The notes under the pieces: model-generated
The model's input: only the letters and a program-made list of their open reading frames with translations
Told to the model about the DNA's origin: nothing
Databases searched by the model: none
Shown here: positions 7,410-15,771 of the stretch, piece by piece
Layout: every line of letters starts with the position of its first letter
How positions within the stretch are numbered: position 1 is the stretch's first letter
From: Leifsonia psychrotolerans
GTDB lineage: Bacteria > Actinomycetota > Actinomycetes > Actinomycetales > Microbacteriaceae
Length of the DNA: 64,000 bases
Reading direction: 5' to 3'
Assembly: GCF_013410665.1 (NCBI RefSeq)
Contig: NZ_JACCFM010000001.1
Location: 3,472,001-3,536,000 of the forward strand
Program-made: the position numbers and the translations under genes

Positions 7410-9566
7410 ATGGTTGACACCGCCCAGCGCCCAACACCCCGTTCGCCGAAGCCGAACACCACGGATGCCGCTGCATCCAAATCCGGTTCGTCAGGTGCAG
7501 CCGCCCTCGATCCGAGCGTCAACACCGGGCCGATCAAGGTCGCCGGCGACCCCACGGCTCCCCACGTCAATGTCGAATCTCTCAGCCGTGCCCTCCTCGG
7601 CACGTGGGCAGACGTGCGCTTGGCCGCCCGGGAACTCACGGCACGCCCCGACATGCAACGCATCGAAGGTCTCTCGATGGAAGACCACCGTGCGCGGGTC
7701 TTCGAGCAGCTCAAGGTTCTCGCCGCCAACGGCCACGTGCACCGTGCCTTCCCGACCTATCTCGGTGGCCACGACGACCACGGTGGCAACATCGCCGGCT
7801 TCGAGGAACTCGTTATCGCCGACCCGAGCATGCAAATCAAGGGCGGCGTTCAATGGGGTCTGTTCGGGGCCGCCGTGCTGCACCTCGGCACGAAGAAGCA
7901 CCACGACGCGTACCTGCCCGACATCATGAGCCTCGCGGTTCCGGGCGCGTTCGCGATGACCGAAATCGGTCACGGCTCGGATGTTGCCAGCATCGGAACC
8001 ACGGCGACCTACGACGTCGAGACCGAAGAGTTCGTCGTGCACACTCCGTTCCGTGCGGCCTGGAAAGAATATCTCGGTAACGCAGCGAGAGACGGCATCG
8101 CGGCCGTGGTCTTCGCCCAGCTGATCACACAGGGAGTGAACCATGGCGTTCACGCGTTCTACGTTCAGTTGCGCGACGCGACCGGTGCTTTTCTGCCCGG
8201 CATCGGCGGTGAGGATGACGGCCTCAAGGGCGGTCTGAACGGTATCGACAACGGGCGACTGCACTTCGATAACGTGCGTATCCCGCGTGAAAATCTGCTG
8301 AACCGCTACGGAGACGTCGCGGAAGACGGCACCTATTCGAGCCCGATTGCAAGCCCCGGACGTCGCTTCTTCACCATGCTCGGCACGTTGGTGCAGGGCC
8401 GCGTATCGCTCGATGGAGCCGCCGTCGCAGCATCCGCTCTCGCCCTCACGATCGCGATCACCTATGGCGGTCAGCGACGCCAGTTCACGGCGGGCAGCGA
8501 TACCGATGAGGAGGTCATTCTCGATTACCAGCGCCATCAGCGCCGCCTCATCCCTCGCCTGGCTACGACCTATGCGGCAAATTTTGCGCACGACGAGTTC
8601 CTGGTCAAGTTCGACGCCGTCTTCAGCGGCAAGGCCGACACGGATGCCGACCGTCAAGACCTCGAGACCCTCGCCGCTGCGCTCAAGCCGCTCTCAACCT
8701 GGCATGCTCTCGACACTCTGCAGGAGGCTCGCGAAGCCTGTGGTGGAGCCGGCTTCATCGCTGAGAACCGTTTCGTGGGGCTGCGCGCCGACCTCGACGT
8801 CTACGCCACATTCGAAGGCGACAACAACGTGCTGCTACAGCTCGTCGCCAAGCGGCTGCTCACTGATTACAGCAAACAGTTCGCGAAGGCTGACCCGGGT
8901 GCGCTCGCCCGGTACGTCTTCAAGCAGGCGACGGACCGCGCCTACAACGGCAGCGGGCTGCATCGGCTCACGCAGAATGTGGCCGATCTCGGCTCGACCG
9001 CACGGTCGATCGGAGCGCTCCGTGACATCACTGTGCAGCGCGAGCTGCTCACCGGCCGCGTCGAGGGCATGATCGCCGCGGCCGCGACGGTATTGCGCCC
9101 AGCCAGCAAACTGCCGAAGAAGCAGGCTGCCGCCCTGTTCAACTCGCAGCAGAACCAGCTGATCGAGGCGGCCCGCGCGCACGGCGAGTTGTTGCAGTGG
9201 GAGGCATTCAGCCGGGCGGTTGACGCCACGACGGATGCCGGCACCGCCCAGGTTCTCACCTGGCTGCGAGACCTGTTCGGGCTTGGCCTGATCGAGAAGA
9301 ATCTCGCCTGGTACCTGATTAACGGGCGTCTGTCGGCACAACGTGCGCAGGCCATCACGTCGTACATTGACCGGCTGATCGCCCGCTTGCGCCCGCACGC
9401 GCAAGACCTCGTGGACTCGTTCGGCTACTCGCAGGCGCACCTGCGTGCGCCGATCGCCTCGGGCATTGAGGCCGAGCGTCAGGCCGAGGCTCGGGATTAC
9501 TACGCCAACCTGCGGGCGTCGGGCGAGGCACCCGTTGACGAGAAGTCGCACCACAAGAAGAAGTAG
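7410..9566 (+). CDS. Acyl-CoA dehydrogenase / acyl-CoA oxidase-like flavoprotein
   Basis: At 718 residues this is far longer than classic acyl-CoA dehydrogenases (about 380) and close to acyl-CoA oxidases (650-700). The first step of fatty-acid beta-oxidation, alpha,beta-dehydrogenation of acyl-CoA with FAD, is the expected reaction. Visible landmarks are F-A-M-T-E-I-G-H-G-S-D (flavin/substrate loop, about residues 180-195), E-A-R-E-A-C-G-G-A-G-F (about 440-450) and Y-A-T-F-E-G-D-N-N-V-L-L-Q-L, characteristic of the oxidase branch. The first 50 residues are Pro/Ala/Ser-rich and likely disordered; the C-terminus ends in a His/Lys-rich tail. Whether electrons go to oxygen or to an ETF cannot be decided from sequence alone. 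Confidence 0.88.
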   Translation: MVDTAQRPTPRSPKPNTTDAAASKSGSSGAAALDPSVNTGPIKVAGDPTAPHVNVESLSRALLGTWADVRLAARELTARPDMQRIEGLSMEDHRARVFEQLKVLAANGHVHRAFPTYLGGHDDHGGNIAGFEELVIADPSMQIKGGVQWGLFGAAVLHLGTKKHHDAYLPDIMSLAVPGAFAMTEIGHGSDVASIGTTATYDVETEEFVVHTPFRAAWKEYLGNAARDGIAAVVFAQLITQGVNHGVHAFYVQLRDATGAFLPGIGGEDDGLKGGLNGIDNGRLHFDNVRIPRENLLNRYGDVAEDGTYSSPIASPGRRFFTMLGTLVQGRVSLDGAAVAASALALTIAITYGGQRRQFTAGSDTDEEVILDYQRHQRRLIPRLATTYAANFAHDEFLVKFDAVFSGKADTDADRQDLETLAAALKPLSTWHALDTLQEAREACGGAGFIAENRFVGLRADLDVYATFEGDNNVLLQLVAKRLLTDYSKQFAKADPGALARYVFKQATDRAYNGSGLHRLTQNVADLGSTARSIGALRDITVQRELLTGRVEGMIAAAATVLRPASKLPKKQAAALFNSQQNQLIEAARAHGELLQWEAFSRAVDATTDAGTAQVLTWLRDLFGLGLIEKNLAWYLINGRLSAQRAQAITSYIDRLIARLRPHAQDLVDSFGYSQAHLRAPIASGIEAERQAEARDYYANLRASGEAPVDEKSHHKKK

Positions 9567-9674
9567 CCGCGCGTTCCCCGTGACGTCCCTGCGCAAACGT
9601 CATACTCCGGTAGCACGGGTCGAGGCGTGCTGCCATCCTTCCGGTTGATGCGCGTCGGCATCCGTTCTCCGTAA

Positions 9675-9760
9675 CGTCAGTGGTGGGGCCGACCTCAGGC
9701 TTCGAGGTGGATTGAGAAGGCCCGCGCGGGCCCCTTCAAAACTTCGGCCCCACCACGACG
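9675..9760 (+). promoter_or_regulatory. Structured leader (three-way-junction fold) before ABC exporter genes
   Basis: The arms GTGGTGGGGCCGA (9680-9692) and TCGGCCCCACCAC (9744-9756) are perfect complements. They extend outward by CGTC/GACG after a one-base bulge. Inside are two further hairpins: ACCTC/GAGGT (9692-9708, 7-base loop) and GAAGG-CCC with GGG-CCTTC (9716-9737, 2-base bulge). The ABC start codon follows 24 bases later. The fold could be an RNA regulator, a terminator-attenuator, or a small mobile repeat with inverted ends. It matches no riboswitch class I can recognise. Confidence 0.5.
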
Positions 9761-9783
9761 TTTACGAGATAAAAGGACAACGG

Positions 9784-10713
9784 ATGATTCAGGCACAGTC
9801 CCTGACGAAACGCTACGGAACGAAGACGGCGGTCGACGGTGTCGACTTCACCGTGCAGCCTGGCCGGGTAACCGGCTTTCTCGGCCCGAACGGTGCCGGC
9901 AAGTCGACCACCATGCGCATGATCGTCGGCCTGGACCGGCCCAGCGCCGGTCGGGTGACCGTCAACGGCAGGCTCTACCGTGAGCACTCGGCGCCGCTAC
10001 GCGAAGTGGGCGTACTGCTCGACGCCAAGGCCGTGCACACCGGCCGTTCCGCCTACAATCACCTGCTTGCCATGGGGGCCACGCACGGCATCGGCGCGAG
10101 CCGCGTGCGCGAGGTGATCGAGCTCACCGGCCTTGAATCCGTCGCCCGCAAGCGCGTCGGCGGCTTCTCGCTCGGCATGGGCCAGCGCCTCGGCATCGCC
10201 GCCGCGCTTCTCGGCGACCCGGCCACGCTCATCCTCGACGAGCCTGTCAACGGTCTCGATCCCGAGGGCGTGCAGTGGGTACGTCACCTGATGCGTCAGC
10301 TCGCCGCCGAGGGCCGAACGGTTTTGCTCTCGTCGCATCTGATGAGCGAGATGGCGATGACCGCCGACCACCTGATCGTGCTCGGGCGCGGACGCGTGAT
10401 TGCGGATGCGCCGGTTGCCGACATTATCGCCTCGGCCACGCGCAGCACGGTTCGGGTGCGCAGCCCTCACCTCGCCCAGCTGGCGAGCTTGTGTGCCCGG
10501 CCGGACACGACGGTGACGAACGTCGACCACGATGTGCTCGAGATCGTCGGGGCCTCAGCCGCCGAGATCGGGGAGGCGGCCAGTCGCGCCGGCATCGTGC
10601 TGCACGAGCTCACGCCGCTGTCGGCCTCACTCGAAGAGGCCTATATGACCCTGACCCAGAACGAGGTGGAGTACCGCACGGGCGGATCCACAGTGCAGGA
10701 GAACGCACGATGA
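9784..10713 (+). CDS. ABC-2 type exporter ATP-binding protein
   Basis: A 309-residue ATPase of the DrrA/CcmA-like branch. Walker A is G-P-N-G-A-G-K-S-T near residue 40, the signature is F-S-L-G-M-G-Q-R, Walker B is L-I-L-D-E-P-V-N-G-L-D, and the switch His is in S-S-H-L-M-S-E. A C-terminal domain of about 90 residues follows, as in drug and lipid exporters. It would energise export of a small molecule or lipid with the permease encoded next; the two genes overlap by four bases (ATGA). The start at 9784 is preceded by AAAAGGA at good spacing; a longer open frame upstream runs through the structured leader and is rejected. Confidence 0.92.
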   Translation: MIQAQSLTKRYGTKTAVDGVDFTVQPGRVTGFLGPNGAGKSTTMRMIVGLDRPSAGRVTVNGRLYREHSAPLREVGVLLDAKAVHTGRSAYNHLLAMGATHGIGASRVREVIELTGLESVARKRVGGFSLGMGQRLGIAAALLGDPATLILDEPVNGLDPEGVQWVRHLMRQLAAEGRTVLLSSHLMSEMAMTADHLIVLGRGRVIADAPVADIIASATRSTVRVRSPHLAQLASLCARPDTTVTNVDHDVLEIVGASAAEIGEAASRAGIVLHELTPLSASLEEAYMTLTQNEVEYRTGGSTVQENAR

Positions 10714-11561
10714 CCACCACATTCTTACCCACTTCACCGGCCGCGGTCTCGCCGCGCGCCACCTTCGTGGCGACGGGTTCCGGCCTCAGCCTGACAGGTA
10801 TCGTCCGCTCGGAGTGGATCAAATTACGCACCGTGCGGGCCACCGCGTGGTCGTTCCTGATCGTGGTCCTGATCTCGGTCGGCATGGCCGGAATCATGTC
10901 GTTCGCACTCGATCTGCAGGGGACCGGCGGCTCGCTGCCGGCTGCTGACCAGGCGATTTTCCTCGTGCGAGCCTCGACGTTCGGTGTGTACTTCGGCCAG
11001 CTCGTCGTTGCGGTGCTCGGCGTGCTCATGATCACCGGAGAGTACTCGACCGGCATGATCAAGTCGACCCTCACCGCGGTGCCGCGCCGAGTGGGCGCCC
11101 TCGGGGCAAAGGTCGTCGTGCTCTTCGCCTCAACCTTCGTGGTCGGAGCCGTCGCGACGATCAGCTCGTTCCTGGTTGCCTCACCCATCCTGGCGAGGGA
11201 GGGACTTCACGCCAGCCTCTTCGAACCTGTGGTGATCGTGCCGCTGCTCGGAGCAGCGCTCTATTTGGCTCTCGTGTCAGTGTTCGCGCTTGGGATCGGG
11301 GCCGTCCTGCGTAGCGGCGCTGGCGGTATCGCGGCAGCACTCGGAGCGCTGTTGCTGCTGCCGATCGTCTTTCAAATGATTCCGGCCGACTGGGCGCACG
11401 ACCTGCTGCCGTACCTGATCTCCAACGCCGGCATGGGCATGTTCGGTCTGACGATGACAGTGGGGATCCTCGCCTGGTGGCAGAACCTGCTGATTCTGCT
11501 CGGCTGGGTCGCCGTGAGTCTGACCGCGGCCGCAGTGCTGCTGAAGCGTCGCGACGCGTAG
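10710..11561 (+). CDS. ABC-2 type exporter permease
   Basis: A 283-residue membrane protein with six predicted helices. The N-terminal amphipathic segment S-E-W-I-K-L-R-T-V-R-A-T is typical of ABC-2 permeases, followed by the conserved I-T-G-E-Y-S-T-G-M-I-K-S-T-L coupling region. It forms the membrane channel for the ATPase encoded just upstream (ATG at 10710 overlaps that gene's TGA). The substrate is unknown; similar pairs in actinobacteria are often annotated as antibiotic or bacitracin-type exporters, but no resistance or biosynthesis gene lies next to this pair. Confidence 0.9.
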   Translation: MTTTFLPTSPAAVSPRATFVATGSGLSLTGIVRSEWIKLRTVRATAWSFLIVVLISVGMAGIMSFALDLQGTGGSLPAADQAIFLVRASTFGVYFGQLVVAVLGVLMITGEYSTGMIKSTLTAVPRRVGALGAKVVVLFASTFVVGAVATISSFLVASPILAREGLHASLFEPVVIVPLLGAALYLALVSVFALGIGAVLRSGAGGIAAALGALLLLPIVFQMIPADWAHDLLPYLISNAGMGMFGLTMTVGILAWWQNLLILLGWVAVSLTAAAVLLKRRDA

Positions 11562-11677
11562 TTTTCACATCGACCGTACCCTCGCCGTCCAGTCAGGGCT
11601 CCTGGCACGGCGGCAAAGGGGGAGTTGTCGTCGCCACAATGGGGGGCAATCGCGCTGCGGGGCAATAGGCTCGAACC

Positions 11678-12637
11678 ATGCGAGAGTTCTACCCCGAGAT
11701 CGAACCGTACGAAACGGGAATGCTTGACGTCGGCGACGGGCAATCCATCTATTGGGAGGCATCCGGCAACCCCGCCGGTAAGCCGGCGGTCTACCTGCAC
11801 GGCGGACCCGGCGGCGGCTCAAGCGCCAACCAACGTCGAGTGTTCGACCCCGAGAAATACCGCATCATCCTGTTTGACCAGCGCGGATGCGGCCAGAGCA
11901 CCCCGCACGCGAGCGCTTCAGATGCCGACCTCAGCACGAACACCACCTGGCACCTCGTCGCCGATATCGAGACGCTGCGCGCGCACCTCGGTATTGATAC
12001 CTGGCTCGTCTGCGGGGGGTCGTGGGGCAGCTCGCTCGGTTTGGCCTATGCCGAGACCCACCCCGAGCGGGTCAGCGAACTCGTTCTGCGTGGCATCTTC
12101 ACGCTGCGCCCCATCGAACTCGACTGGTTCTACGAGGGCGGTGCGGCAGCCATCTACCCCGACCTGTGGGAGAAGTTCGTCGAACCCGTTCCCCTCGCGG
12201 AGCGCGGCCACATGATTGAGGCCTATGGGCGGCTCTTACAGGATCCTGACGCAGAGGTGCGGGAACGTGCGGGTGTCGCCTGGTCGACATGGGAGTCGTC
12301 AACAATTACGCTGCTTCAGCAGGCGGACACAATTACGAAGTTCACCGAACCGTCGTTCGCTGTGGCCTTCGCGCGCATCGAAAATCACTACTTCCAGAAC
12401 AAGGGCTGGTTTGAGCCAAACCAGCTCATTCGCGACGCGCACCTGCTGAAAGACATCCCGTCGGTCATCGTGCAGGGGCGTTACGACATGTGCACCCCGG
12501 CATTCACGGCATGGGATCTGCACCGAGCCTGGCCCGAAGCTGATTTCACGCTGGTTCCGGATGCCGGTCACGCCTTCGATGAGCCGGGAATCCTCGACAC
12601 CCTCATCGCCGCGACTGACCTGTTCGCAGCCGACTAA
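11678..12637 (+). CDS. pip: Proline iminopeptidase (alpha/beta hydrolase, S33)
   Basis: A 319-residue cytosolic aminopeptidase that releases N-terminal proline from peptides. Diagnostic motifs are the oxyanion loop H-G-G-P-G-G-G, D-Q-R-G-C-G-Q-S, and the nucleophile elbow G-G-S-W-G-S-S. The C-terminal catalytic His lies in D-A-G-H-A-F, with Asp in V-Q-G-R-Y-D-M-C-T-P. The length matches the family (310-320). It stands alone between the ABC exporter and the polysaccharide region. Confidence 0.93.
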   Translation: MREFYPEIEPYETGMLDVGDGQSIYWEASGNPAGKPAVYLHGGPGGGSSANQRRVFDPEKYRIILFDQRGCGQSTPHASASDADLSTNTTWHLVADIETLRAHLGIDTWLVCGGSWGSSLGLAYAETHPERVSELVLRGIFTLRPIELDWFYEGGAAAIYPDLWEKFVEPVPLAERGHMIEAYGRLLQDPDAEVRERAGVAWSTWESSTITLLQQADTITKFTEPSFAVAFARIENHYFQNKGWFEPNQLIRDAHLLKDIPSVIVQGRYDMCTPAFTAWDLHRAWPEADFTLVPDAGHAFDEPGILDTLIAATDLFAAD

Positions 12638-12760
12638 GAGCGGCCAAAGGCTGAGAATGCGCTGGTCGCTGCGTCAGTTTGATGTCATTTCGACCAGAAT
12701 TCTAACGCCACGCACTGACTTCGACTTATGCTAACCCCAATGACCCAACGGGGGATGCCT

Positions 12761-13615
12761 GTGAAGAACACTTGGTCGCTGGAAGATCTCTACACCAGCA
12801 TCGCTCGTGAATGGCGCGTTCTGTTGATCGTCATCCTTCTTTTTCTGGGCGCGGCCTATGGGGCAAACGTGCTCTGGCCGAAGCGCTACGAGGCAGTCGC
12901 GCTGCAGACGGTCGAACCGATTGCGACGACCCAGGCGAGTGGTGTCACGGGGAACGTCAACATGGACACGGAGCGGGTCGTGGCCACCTCGGGCGAGGTG
13001 CTGGCGCTGGCGGCGAAGCAGCTGCCGGGAGTCGCTGTCGATGAGCTCGCCGACTCGATCGAGGTGACGGTGCCCAAAGGGGCGCAAGTGTTGATGTTCA
13101 CCTATACCGCGACGACCCCTGATCGTGCGGCGGCCGGTGCAAATGCGATCGCCAAGGCCTATAGCGAACAACGGGTTGCCACCGCGCAAAGCGTGGTCGA
13201 TGCCGCGGCGAAGAATCTCTCGGCTCGGATTGCCGACCTGACGACGCAGATGTCGGCGTATCAGCTCAACAGCCCCGACTACAACACGCTTTCGCTGCAA
13301 ATTCAGACATTGCAAGAGCGTCAGGCGACATTGACGTCGACGACTTTCTACTCCGGATCGCTGGTCAGCCCGGCCGTCGCCCCGTCGGGATCAACGAAGC
13401 CCAGCCTGACGGTGTTCATGGCCGCCGGTCTCTTTCTCGGCGTCTTTGTCGGAGCGTTCATCGCGCTGATTCGGGCCAGAGTTCGGGGCATCCGAGCACA
13501 ACGCTCCGAACCCGAGCACAAACTTGCGCTGGCCAACCGGGCGCAGACGCATCCGGGTTCCCCCAGCACCGACGTCAGAATCGTTCCCCACCCCCGGGGC
13601 CGCACCCGAAACTGA
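12761..13615 (+). CDS. Wzz/YveK-like polysaccharide chain-length determinant
   Basis: A membrane protein of about 284 residues with two transmembrane helices (about residues 19-39 and 219-241). An extracytoplasmic alpha-helical region lies between them, and the basic cytoplasmic tail is Pro/His-rich. This is the layout of polysaccharide co-polymerases that set chain length in Wzx/Wzy systems. The cytoplasmic tail lacks a tyrosine-kinase domain, so a separate kinase or none would be used. GTG at 12761 is chosen because GGGGGA lies five bases before it; ATG codons at 12728, 12740 and 12758 are in frame but lack a ribosome-binding site. It opens the exopolysaccharide cluster. Confidence 0.8.
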   Translation: MKNTWSLEDLYTSIAREWRVLLIVILLFLGAAYGANVLWPKRYEAVALQTVEPIATTQASGVTGNVNMDTERVVATSGEVLALAAKQLPGVAVDELADSIEVTVPKGAQVLMFTYTATTPDRAAAGANAIAKAYSEQRVATAQSVVDAAAKNLSARIADLTTQMSAYQLNSPDYNTLSLQIQTLQERQATLTSTTFYSGSLVSPAVAPSGSTKPSLTVFMAAGLFLGVFVGAFIALIRARVRGIRAQRSEPEHKLALANRAQTHPGSPSTDVRIVPHPRGRTRN

Positions 13616-13624
13616 CCCGCGGTG

Positions 13625-14509
13625 CTACAGCACGCGGGCCGATACCGGTTCGCCCCAGATTTCTTGCACCAGCCGTGCGGTGCTTCGTATGTTTCCGGCA
13701 CCGGAAGCGCCGAAGACCACGGCTTCCACACGGGGAAACTCATGAATCCATTCGAGGGCTTCTCGCGGTTCGATGGCACCTGACGCGAACACCGACATAG
13801 CGATGGGGCGGAATCTGCGTTCAGCGAATGCCCGCTGGTACGCGTCAATGCCACCGGAGACCCGAAAGCCCAGTTTGTTGAAGTTTGAGCAGACGATCGG
13901 GTTGTCGATTCCGGCGCGGTCGAGGGCATCAAGCAACATCGGGAGGTTCATCGTGATGAAGCCCGGCTCCGCGCCGTAGCGCTTTCGCACATGTGCCGCA
14001 AAGATCGCGAATGCTTCATCGAAGCCGAGGCCAAGGAGGAGATCGACAACGACGTTTTGCAGGAAGATCACCGGCGTCGACAATCCGTGGAACATTTTCA
14101 TCTCTGCGTCGACGAGAAGCGTCACGACACCCTCGATATCTTTGGTCGCGAGTGCCCGGCTACCGCGTACTGCGGCATTCAGAAATCCTTCGTTGGGCAG
14201 AAACTGTCGCAGAGCCCCGAGCATGCCGAATTCGGTGACAGCGTTTGCGTATTTGTGGGCGTACGGCATGCACGGGTAGAAGGTGAATTCCGGGTAGCGC
14301 GCCTCGTGTCTACGCACGTGCTCGCAGACCTCGGCAATTCGTTCGTGTGTGGTGCACATGAAGGTGCGGATGCCCTCGGCATAAGCAAGGTCGAGTACGT
14401 CGATGATCGCCGAGGTGTCCTGGAAGCGCACGGCTTGTGCCCGGGCTTTTTCCTCCGACATATGGTTCACACCGAAGAATTGGTTGTCTCCGAACAGCAG
14501 GCGATCCAC
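13625..14509 (-). CDS. TIM-barrel-like protein, aldo/keto-reductase-related, in polysaccharide cluster
   Basis: A 294-residue soluble protein. The beta-alpha rhythm and the closing segment E-A-V-V-F-G-A-S-G-A-G-N-I-R-S-T resemble the C-terminal cofactor end of aldo/keto reductases. The usual catalytic Asp-Tyr-Lys-His set cannot be assigned with confidence. It is probably co-transcribed behind the Gfo/Idh/MocA gene (36-base gap). This suggests a sugar-modifying or redox role for an exopolysaccharide precursor; this is inference. GTG at 14509 is used: GGAGA lies four bases upstream and no other start follows the in-frame stop. Confidence 0.6.
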   Translation of the reverse strand: MDRLLFGDNQFFGVNHMSEEKARAQAVRFQDTSAIIDVLDLAYAEGIRTFMCTTHERIAEVCEHVRRHEARYPEFTFYPCMPYAHKYANAVTEFGMLGALRQFLPNEGFLNAAVRGSRALATKDIEGVVTLLVDAEMKMFHGLSTPVIFLQNVVVDLLLGLGFDEAFAIFAAHVRKRYGAEPGFITMNLPMLLDALDRAGIDNPIVCSNFNKLGFRVSGGIDAYQRAFAERRFRPIAMSVFASGAIEPREALEWIHEFPRVEAVVFGASGAGNIRSTARLVQEIWGEPVSARVL

Positions 14510-14545
14510 GGCTTCTCCGATTCTGCGGGTGTACTCGGCGTGCGG

Positions 14546-15658
14546 TTAACGGGCCGACACAGTGCTGGCTCGGCGAAACAGGGACCGAGCCGGCTTCGAG
14601 GGGGGAGGCGCGGCCACGGTGCCCTCGACCTCGCTCGTCACCGCCGAGAGCGTGAGCATCTCGATCACGCGGTCGGTGGCTGCGGCACTCGTGAAGTCGT
14701 TCTGCCGACCCGGTGCTCCTTCGGCCGGTGCCACGATCGACTGGATGAAGTAGTCGAGCTGGGCGCTGTACTCCTCCCCTCGCAGGTAAAACCACACCGG
14801 TTGGGTGAGTTCGGTCGTGTAGCGCACGTTCCAGCCGAAGCGATAGCCAGGCGGCAGCGTTGCGGTGTCCCGCAGATAGACCTGGCATTCTTGCCGATCG
14901 GCGACGATCTTTCCGTTCTGTCCCCAGAACGTCAGCTTGGTTGTCATCTTGCGGTGCGACTCGTCGGACCAGTTGACCGAGAGCTGTGCGCTGACGTGGC
15001 CGGGATAGTGCAGGGTGCTGTAGACCTCATCGTCGGTCTCCGCCGAAAAAATGCTTCCCAGCACGGTGCCGCCGGCCGAAAGAGGCTCACCGAGATACCA
15101 CGTGAGCAAGTCGAGTGGATGCGCCGCGTAGTCATAGAGACAGCCGCCGCCCGCGTCGCGTTTGCTGCGCCAGGTGCCACCCTTGGGACGCAGCACGACA
15201 GGTCCGTACGATTCGGCGAGCACATGACTGATCGGTCCGATGGTGCCGGATTCGATGAGACGTTTGACCTCTTGAAACGCGCCGACAAATCGATTGTGGT
15301 AGCCCACTTGGGTCACGACGCCCCGGCTGCGGGCCAGGTCCGCGAGTTCAGCCGACTCGGCAGCGGAGAGGGACAGCGGCTTCTCGCAGAAAACGTGAAG
15401 GCCTCGGCCCAGCACCTCGCGGACGAGTCCGACATGCGACGACGTGGGAGTCGCAATCAGAACGGCATCAACCGCCACGGCGTCGAGCATGCGGCTCACG
15501 TCGGTGAAGGTCGCCAGGCCGGTGTACTTCGCCAGCACATCGAGAATGTAGCCGACCGAGTCGCAGACTGCGACAACCTCGACATCGGGATGTGCACGCA
15601 CCATGGACAGGTGCGACAACCCCATCTTGCCGATGCCGATTACTGCGACTTTCACCAC
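14546..15658 (-). CDS. Gfo/Idh/MocA-family NAD(P)-dependent oxidoreductase
   Basis: About 370 residues. It has an N-terminal Rossmann fold (V-I-G-I-G-K-M-G-L-S-H), the family's catalytic C-E-K-P-L around residue 90, and a long C-terminal alpha/beta domain with G-G-G-C-L-Y-D-Y-A-A-H-P-L-D. Such enzymes oxidise or reduce nucleotide sugars and inositols; in this cluster a nucleotide-sugar dehydrogenase is likely. The start is GTG at 15658 because GGAGGA lies four bases upstream; the ATG at 15673 places that site inside the gene. It is divergent from the CapK-like gene with 113 bases between, so a shared promoter region is likely. Confidence 0.85.
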   Translation of the reverse strand: MVKVAVIGIGKMGLSHLSMVRAHPDVEVVAVCDSVGYILDVLAKYTGLATFTDVSRMLDAVAVDAVLIATPTSSHVGLVREVLGRGLHVFCEKPLSLSAAESAELADLARSRGVVTQVGYHNRFVGAFQEVKRLIESGTIGPISHVLAESYGPVVLRPKGGTWRSKRDAGGGCLYDYAAHPLDLLTWYLGEPLSAGGTVLGSIFSAETDDEVYSTLHYPGHVSAQLSVNWSDESHRKMTTKLTFWGQNGKIVADRQECQVYLRDTATLPPGYRFGWNVRYTTELTQPVWFYLRGEEYSAQLDYFIQSIVAPAEGAPGRQNDFTSAAATDRVIEMLTLSAVTSEVEGTVAAPPPSKPARSLFRRASTVSAR

Positions 15659-15771
15659 ATCGTCCTCCAACATTCCCGTGGAGCAGGCTGCCAGCGCAGC
15701 CTGGGATCATGTTAGCTGAGAAGCAGGCTAGGATGCGGGTAGATTTTTGAGACTCGGATGCGAGGTGGCGT

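Noticed and set aside
11584..11611. Terminator after the ABC permease
   Set aside because: The stem is short with a bulge and no T run follows; too weak to list.
13991..15715. Long open frame (574 codons) antisense to the redox pair
   Set aside because: It spans two genes and their gap in the opposite direction; composition follows the real genes' third positions.
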